Of a stretch of DNA of 8,365 nt, positions 5,843 to 8,365 are shown one piece after another (position 1 is the first letter of the stretch; every line of letters starts with the position of its first letter). This DNA is from CAZXBB01 sp964638815 (GTDB taxonomy: Bacteria; Planctomycetota; Phycisphaerae; Phycisphaerales; SM1A02): positions 1 through 8,365 of the forward strand of contig CAZXBB010000148.1 in assembly GCA_964638815.1 (NCBI GenBank), in the 5' to 3' direction. The translations under genes were made by a program, and so were the position numbers. Below the pieces are notes generated by a model that made no database searches, had not been told where the DNA came from, and was given only the letters and a program-made list of their open reading frames with translations.

Positions 5843-6577
5843 ATGGACCAGGTTCGCCCCGATTCCGAGCCGTACTGCAGCAACTGCGGGTACACGCTGA
5901 CCGGCGCGACCGAGTCGTCGAAGTGCCCGGAGTGCGGGAAGCCGCTCGTCGAAGTGCTGATGCGCCCGATCCTCGAGGCGACGGGCGGGCGTCGGTTCCG
6001 GTCGAAGGCGCGCATCCTCGGGATGCCCGTGCTCGACATCGCGTTCGGCGCGCACGGCACGGAGAAGATGGGACGTCCCAGGGGCTTCATCGCGATCGGC
6101 GACGTCGCCACCGGCGTGCTCGCGATCGGCGGGCAGGCCCGCGGCGTGGTCGCGATCGGGGGCATGGCGATGGGGGGCTTCTCGATGGGCGGCATGAGCA
6201 TGGGTCTCTTGACGAGCCTCGGCGGTCTGTCGATCGGCGGTGTCTGCTTCGGCGGCTTCGCGATCGGGCTGCTCGCGCGCGGGGGCGGCGCGATCGGCAT
6301 CCTCGCCGACGGCGGCTTCGCGATGGGCTACTGCGCGCGGGGCGGGACCGCCTTCGGCCCGCACACGATCGACGCGTCGGGTCGCGTCTCGGCGGCCGCG
6401 AAGAGCGCCTTCGCGACCTTCGAATGGTTCTTCGGCACGTGGCCGCCCAGCATGGCCTCGTTCTTCATGACGATCCTGACGCTGCTCGTCATCACGCTCG
6501 TCGTCGCCGGTCTCGTCGGCGCCCTTGCGTGGCGGGCGGCGATGCGCGAGGAGGGGCCGGAGCCCGGCATCCAGTGA
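5843..6577 (+). CDS. Unrecognised zinc-ribbon, glycine decapeptide-repeat, single-pass membrane protein
   Basis: I do not recognise a named family for this 244-residue protein. Three parts are clear. An N-terminal zinc ribbon has CSNCG (Cys12, Cys15) and CPECG (Cys28, Cys31). Residues 81-172 hold nine tandem repeats of about 10 residues with the pattern G-h-h-A-x-G-G-x-A/S-h (for example GVVAIGGMAM); one copy has 11. A hydrophobic segment at about 207-230 (FFMTILTLLVITLVVAGLVG) is a transmembrane helix followed by a short charged tail. The repeats could form a beta-solenoid or a glycine-packed membrane-associated sheet. Zinc ribbons of this style are common in Planctomycetota hypothetical proteins. 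The gene starts 4 nt after the kynA stop and its own stop overlaps the kynB GTG, so it is co-transcribed; a role in tryptophan catabolism is only inferred from position. Confidence 0.85.
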   Translation: MDQVRPDSEPYCSNCGYTLTGATESSKCPECGKPLVEVLMRPILEATGGRRFRSKARILGMPVLDIAFGAHGTEKMGRPRGFIAIGDVATGVLAIGGQARGVVAIGGMAMGGFSMGGMSMGLLTSLGGLSIGGVCFGGFAIGLLARGGGAIGILADGGFAMGYCARGGTAFGPHTIDASGRVSAAAKSAFATFEWFFGTWPPSMASFFMTILTLLVITLVVAGLVGALAWRAAMREEGPEPGIQ

Positions 6578-7206
6578 CCGTCACCGCGCTCATCGACATC
6601 ACGCCGCCCATCACGCCGCGTCTCGCCGTCTTCCCCGGCGACACGCCGATGACGCGCGAGGTGCTGATGGATACAGCCCGCGGCGACGACATCACGCTCT
6701 CCACGCTGCGCGCGACGGTGCACCTCGGCGCGCACGCGGACGCCCCGAGTCACTACGGGGCCGGGGCCCGCACGATCGACGGGCAGGACCTCGATCTCTA
6801 TTGCGGCCGCTGCCAGGTGATGCGCGTGGACGCGCCGCGAGGCACTCGGATTGCCCGGGAGCAGCTCACGGATGCGGTCGGGTCCGAGCGTCTGCTGATC
6901 GCGACGGACTCGTACCCGGACCCCGAGCGCTGGAACGGGGACTTCTGCGGCCTCGAGCCTGCGCTCGTGGACGATCTCCATGCCCGCGGCGTGCGCCTGG
7001 TCGGCGTGGACACGCCGAGCGTGGACCTCGCCGACTCGAAGGACCTGCCCGCGCACGGGCGTTTCCTCGCGAACGACATGGCGATCATCGAGGGCCTCGC
7101 CCTCGCCGGCGTCGCGGCCGGCTTCTACGAGCTGATCGCGTTGCCGCTGAAGCTGGTCGGGTTCGACGGGAGCCCGGTGCGCGCGGTGTTGCGCGAGTTG
7201 ACCTGA
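6574..7206 (+). CDS. kynB: Kynurenine formamidase (cyclase-family, KynB type)
   Basis: This metal-dependent hydrolase removes the formyl group of N-formylkynurenine, giving kynurenine and formate. The 210 residues match bacterial KynB (about 205-215). It begins LIDITPPITPRLAVFPGDTP, the typical DIT/S-P-I...W/FPGD opening, then carries the metal motif HLGAHADAPSHY: His50, His54 and Asp56 as ligands with His60 as catalytic candidate. His161 (LPAHGRF) and Glu173 (IIEGL) complete the site with the family's 12-residue spacing. The usual Trp of the FPGD region is Phe here, a common variant. The GTG start at 6574 overlaps the upstream stop (GTGA); the purine-rich GAGGAGGGG at 6548-6556 is too far (17 nt) for a normal Shine-Dalgarno, so coupling is likely. 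It is the last gene of the plus-strand operon. Other cyclase-family hydrolases share the motif, but the context is decisive. Confidence 0.95.
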   Translation: MTVTALIDITPPITPRLAVFPGDTPMTREVLMDTARGDDITLSTLRATVHLGAHADAPSHYGAGARTIDGQDLDLYCGRCQVMRVDAPRGTRIAREQLTDAVGSERLLIATDSYPDPERWNGDFCGLEPALVDDLHARGVRLVGVDTPSVDLADSKDLPAHGRFLANDMAIIEGLALAGVAAGFYELIALPLKLVGFDGSPVRAVLRELT

Positions 7207-7218
7207 GGCGTGGGCCCG

Positions 7219-7239
7219 GTCACGAGCGGCGGTCGTGAC
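7219..7239 (+). terminator. Hairpin 12 bp after kynB, possible terminator
   Basis: GTCACGA (7219-7225) pairs perfectly with TCGTGAC (7233-7239) around a 7-nt GCGGCGG loop. It is the first structure after the kynB stop. No T-run follows, so a classical intrinsic terminator is not shown; a Rho-dependent or structure-only terminator, or chance, remains possible. Confidence 0.35.
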
Positions 7240-7240
7240 G

Positions 7241-7260
7241 GCGCGAGTCGTGCGTGTGCC
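7241..7260 (+). repeat. Left copy of a 20-bp imperfect direct repeat flanking the hexamer array
   Basis: GCGCGAGTCGTGCGTGTGCC recurs at 7532-7551 with 18 of 20 bases identical (two A/G differences). The two copies bracket the hexanucleotide array. They might be remnants of a segmental duplication or boundary repeats of an insertion; no transposase or terminal inverted repeats are seen. Confidence 0.6.
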
Positions 7261-7261
7261 G

Positions 7262-7282
7262 CGGTCTTGCGCAGCAAGGCCG
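7262..7282 (+). terminator. Strong hairpin downstream of kynB, possible terminator
   Basis: CGGTCTTGC (7262-7270) pairs with GCAAGGCCG (7274-7282) over 9 positions, one of them G·U, with a 3-nt GCA loop. It is the most stable-looking hairpin in the convergent intergenic region and could end transcription from the kynB side. It lacks a following T-tract on either strand. Confidence 0.4.
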
Positions 7283-7314
7283 GGCGGTGCAGGGACGACG
7301 TGAACCACGGCGTC

Positions 7315-7512
7315 ACGCGGGCGCGGACACGCACACGGACGCGGACACGGACGCGCACACGGCCGCGGACGCGCACACGGCCACGGTCGCGCACGCGGTC
7401 GCGGTCGCGGTCGCGGTCGCGCACACGGTCGCGCTCGCGCACGCGCACGCGCACGCGCACGCGCACGCGCACGCGCACGCGCACGCGCACGCGCACGCGC
7501 ACGCGCACGCGC
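7315..7512. repeat. Hexanucleotide array, 33 units of consensus NC(G/A)CG(G/C)
   Basis: From 7315 to 7512 every successive hexamer fits N-C-(G/A)-C-G-(G/C) without a single insertion or deletion. The left part is diverse (ACGCGG, ACACGG, CCGCGG, ACGCGC, and a run TCGCGG x3 at 7399-7416), with an 18-bp duplication at 7351-7368 and 7369-7386. The right part, 7441-7512, is twelve perfect copies of ACGCGC. It lies between the convergent kynB and nbaF genes. Reading frames through it are dipeptide repeats (Arg-Thr/Arg-Ser, or Ala-His/Ala-Val) on plus and Val-Arg on minus, with no sign of a real gene. Confidence 0.92.
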
Positions 7513-7515
7513 ACA
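7436..7515. other. 80-bp uninterrupted alternating pyrimidine-purine tract (Z-DNA-prone)
   Basis: From 7436 to 7515 the bases alternate pyrimidine and purine without interruption, made only of CG and CA steps. Such tracts are known to adopt left-handed Z-DNA under negative supercoiling. The site lies between two converging genes, where positive supercoils from both sides meet, so the effect in vivo is uncertain. Formation of Z-DNA is inference from sequence only. Confidence 0.6.
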
Positions 7516-7531
7516 GGCCCGCGCCCCGCCC

Positions 7532-7551
7532 GCGCGAATCATGCGTGTGCC
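7532..7551 (+). repeat. Right copy of a 20-bp imperfect direct repeat flanking the hexamer array
   Basis: GCGCGAATCATGCGTGTGCC matches 7241-7260 at 18 of 20 positions. It lies 14 bp beyond the nbaF stop codon, on the far side of the hexamer array from the left copy. Confidence 0.6.
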
Positions 7552-7564
7552 CCCAGCGGCGGTC

Positions 7565-7993
7565 CTACTCACGCACCGCCGCGATCACCTTGACCTCCAC
7601 GGCGATCGGCGTCGGCAGCGAGCCGATCCCGATCGTCGTCCGCGTCGGGTTCGGCCTGCCCTCGCCCGCGAAGTACTCGGCGTAGACGCGGTTGTAGGTC
7701 TCGAAGTCCTCCTTCATGTGCGTGAGGAAGACCAGCACGTCCACGATGTCGTTCCACGACGCCCCGGCGTCCTCGAGGATGACGCGGACGTTGTCGAAGC
7801 AGGAGCGGCACTGGGCCTCGACGTCGCGGGCTATGACCTCGCCGGCGCCGTTGAGCGTGACGCCCGGGATCTCCTTCGTGCCGCGCTTCCGGGGGCCGAC
7901 GCCGGAGAGGAACAGGAGATTCCCGACGCGCTTCGCGTGCGGGTACGCGCCGACCGGCTCGGGTGCCCGCTCGCTCATGCCGGGGTCAGCCAT
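7565..7993 (-). CDS. nbaF: 2-aminomuconate deaminase (RidA/YjgF family)
   Basis: This 142-residue RidA-family protein is the expected 2-aminomuconate deaminase, which hydrolyses the enamine/imine of 2-aminomuconate to 4-oxalocrotonate and ammonia. RidA features are visible: GNLLFLSGVGP (24-34), a GEVIARDVEAQCRSCFDNV helix (51-69), and the pocket Arg118 (NPTRTT) and Glu133 (AVEVKV), spaced 15 residues apart like Arg105 and Glu120 of classical RidA. The extra loop PRKRGTKEIPGVTLN (34-48) and the adjacent dehydrogenase favour the aminomuconate enzyme over a generic imine deaminase. ATG 7993 lies inside the end of nbaE (8-nt overlap), with GAGGAG on the minus strand about 11 nt upstream; an in-frame ATG at 7978 is an alternative giving 137 residues. 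It converges on kynB. Confidence 0.92.
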   Translation of the reverse strand: MADPGMSERAPEPVGAYPHAKRVGNLLFLSGVGPRKRGTKEIPGVTLNGAGEVIARDVEAQCRSCFDNVRVILEDAGASWNDIVDVLVFLTHMKEDFETYNRVYAEYFAGEGRPNPTRTTIGIGSLPTPIAVEVKVIAAVRE

Positions 7994-8365
7994 CGTCGTT
8001 CGCGCTCCTCAGGCGTACACATACGTTCCGTGTCTCTGTGAAGAACCGCAGCGCCTCGTCCCCGCCCTCGCGCCCGACGCCGCTCTGCTTCATGCCGCCG
8101 AAGGGCACGCGGAGATCGCGCAGCAGCCAGCAGTTGATCCACACGGTACCCGCGTCGATCGCAGCCGCCACGCGGTGGGCGCGGTCGAGGTCGCGGGTCC
8201 ACACGGACGCGGCGAGACCGTAGTCCGTCGCGTTCGCGAGGGCGATCGCCTCGCGCTCGTCGTCGAAGGGGATGATCGTCACGACCGGGCCGAAGATCTC
8301 CTCGCGGTTCGTGCGGCACGACGCATCGAGGCCGGTGATGACCGTCGGACGCAGGAAGTAGCCGT
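7986..8365 (-). CDS. nbaE: 2-aminomuconate 6-semialdehyde dehydrogenase, C-terminal part (cut by window edge)
   Basis: This NAD-dependent aldehyde dehydrogenase oxidises 2-aminomuconate 6-semialdehyde to 2-aminomuconate. The last 125 or so codons are present and open at the right edge; the catalytic Cys and Glu lie outside. Visible are GYFLRPTVITGLD, the NAD-ribose motif EEIFGPVV (with the conserved Glu-Ile-Phe-Gly-Pro), NATDYGLAASVWT, and near the end TVWINCWLLRDLRVPFGGMK followed by QSGVGREGGDEALRFFTE. The combination NCW-LLRDLRVPFGGMK-SG-GREGG-FFTE resembles NbaE and animal ALDH8A1 more than generic ALDHs. The reading frame ends in TGA that overlaps the nbaF start (ATGGCTGA). A GTG at 8282 is internal and not a start. 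Its promoter lies beyond the window. Confidence 0.93.
   Translation of the reverse strand, partial: GYFLRPTVITGLDASCRTNREEIFGPVVTIIPFDDEREAIALANATDYGLAASVWTRDLDRAHRVAAAIDAGTVWINCWLLRDLRVPFGGMKQSGVGREGGDEALRFFTETRNVCVRLRSANDDG

Noticed and set aside
7315..7512. CRISPR or transposon end
   Set aside because: Contiguous hexamers without unique spacers; no transposase or terminal inverted repeats in the window.
7210..7593. Open frames through the hexamer array on both strands (Arg-Thr, Ala-His or Val-Arg dipeptide repeats)
   Set aside because: A hexamer repeat without stops is open in several frames by construction; there is no ribosome-binding site, no domain, and the peptides are pure low complexity.

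Overview
The window carries an almost complete bacterial kynurenine-pathway locus that takes L-tryptophan down to the deamination of 2-aminomuconate. The DNA is very GC-rich (about 70% by eye), with strong G/C third-position bias and frequent GTG starts. One protein inside the operon carries a YCxNCGYxLxG...CPECG zinc ribbon, a style common in Planctomycetota (Phycisphaerae and relatives). I take that as a moderate hint of such an organism; another high-GC phylum is possible and the sequence does not settle it.

Layout. 1-353 (minus): the N-terminal part of a SixA-type histidine phosphatase, cut by the window edge. 354-704: a 351-bp divergent intergenic region with short repeats and palindromes but no gene. 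705-7206 (plus): one tightly packed operon in the order nbaC (3-hydroxyanthranilate dioxygenase), nbaD (ACMS decarboxylase), kynU (kynureninase), kmo (kynurenine 3-monooxygenase), kynA (tryptophan 2,3-dioxygenase), an unrecognised zinc-ribbon/glycine-repeat/membrane protein, and kynB (kynurenine formamidase). 7207-7564: a convergent intergenic region with two hairpins and a 198-bp hexanucleotide array. 7565-8365 (minus): nbaF (RidA-family 2-aminomuconate deaminase) and the C-terminal part of nbaE (2-aminomuconate 6-semialdehyde dehydrogenase), which runs off the right edge.

The genes act in the order KynA (Trp to N-formylkynurenine), KynB (to kynurenine), Kmo (to 3-hydroxykynurenine), KynU (to 3-hydroxyanthranilate plus alanine), NbaC (to ACMS), NbaD (to 2-aminomuconate semialdehyde), NbaE (to 2-aminomuconate), NbaF (to 4-oxalocrotonate plus ammonia). 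ACMSD and the NbaE/NbaF pair point to catabolism of tryptophan rather than to quinolinate and NAD synthesis. No regulator, transporter or quinolinate phosphoribosyltransferase is visible.

The most unusual thing is the 85-bp kmo-kynA junction. It holds six 14-bp tandem repeats, and each repeat recreates a start codon plus a five-residue reading frame whose stop overlaps the next start. Together with a 16-codon frame that begins on the kmo stop codon, they form an unbroken chain of overlapping stop/start codons leading to kynA, which has no Shine-Dalgarno sequence of its own. Also worth a look are the unknown operon gene with nine decapeptide repeats, the C-terminal membrane helix on Kmo, and the indel-free hexamer array with an 80-bp Z-DNA-prone tract.
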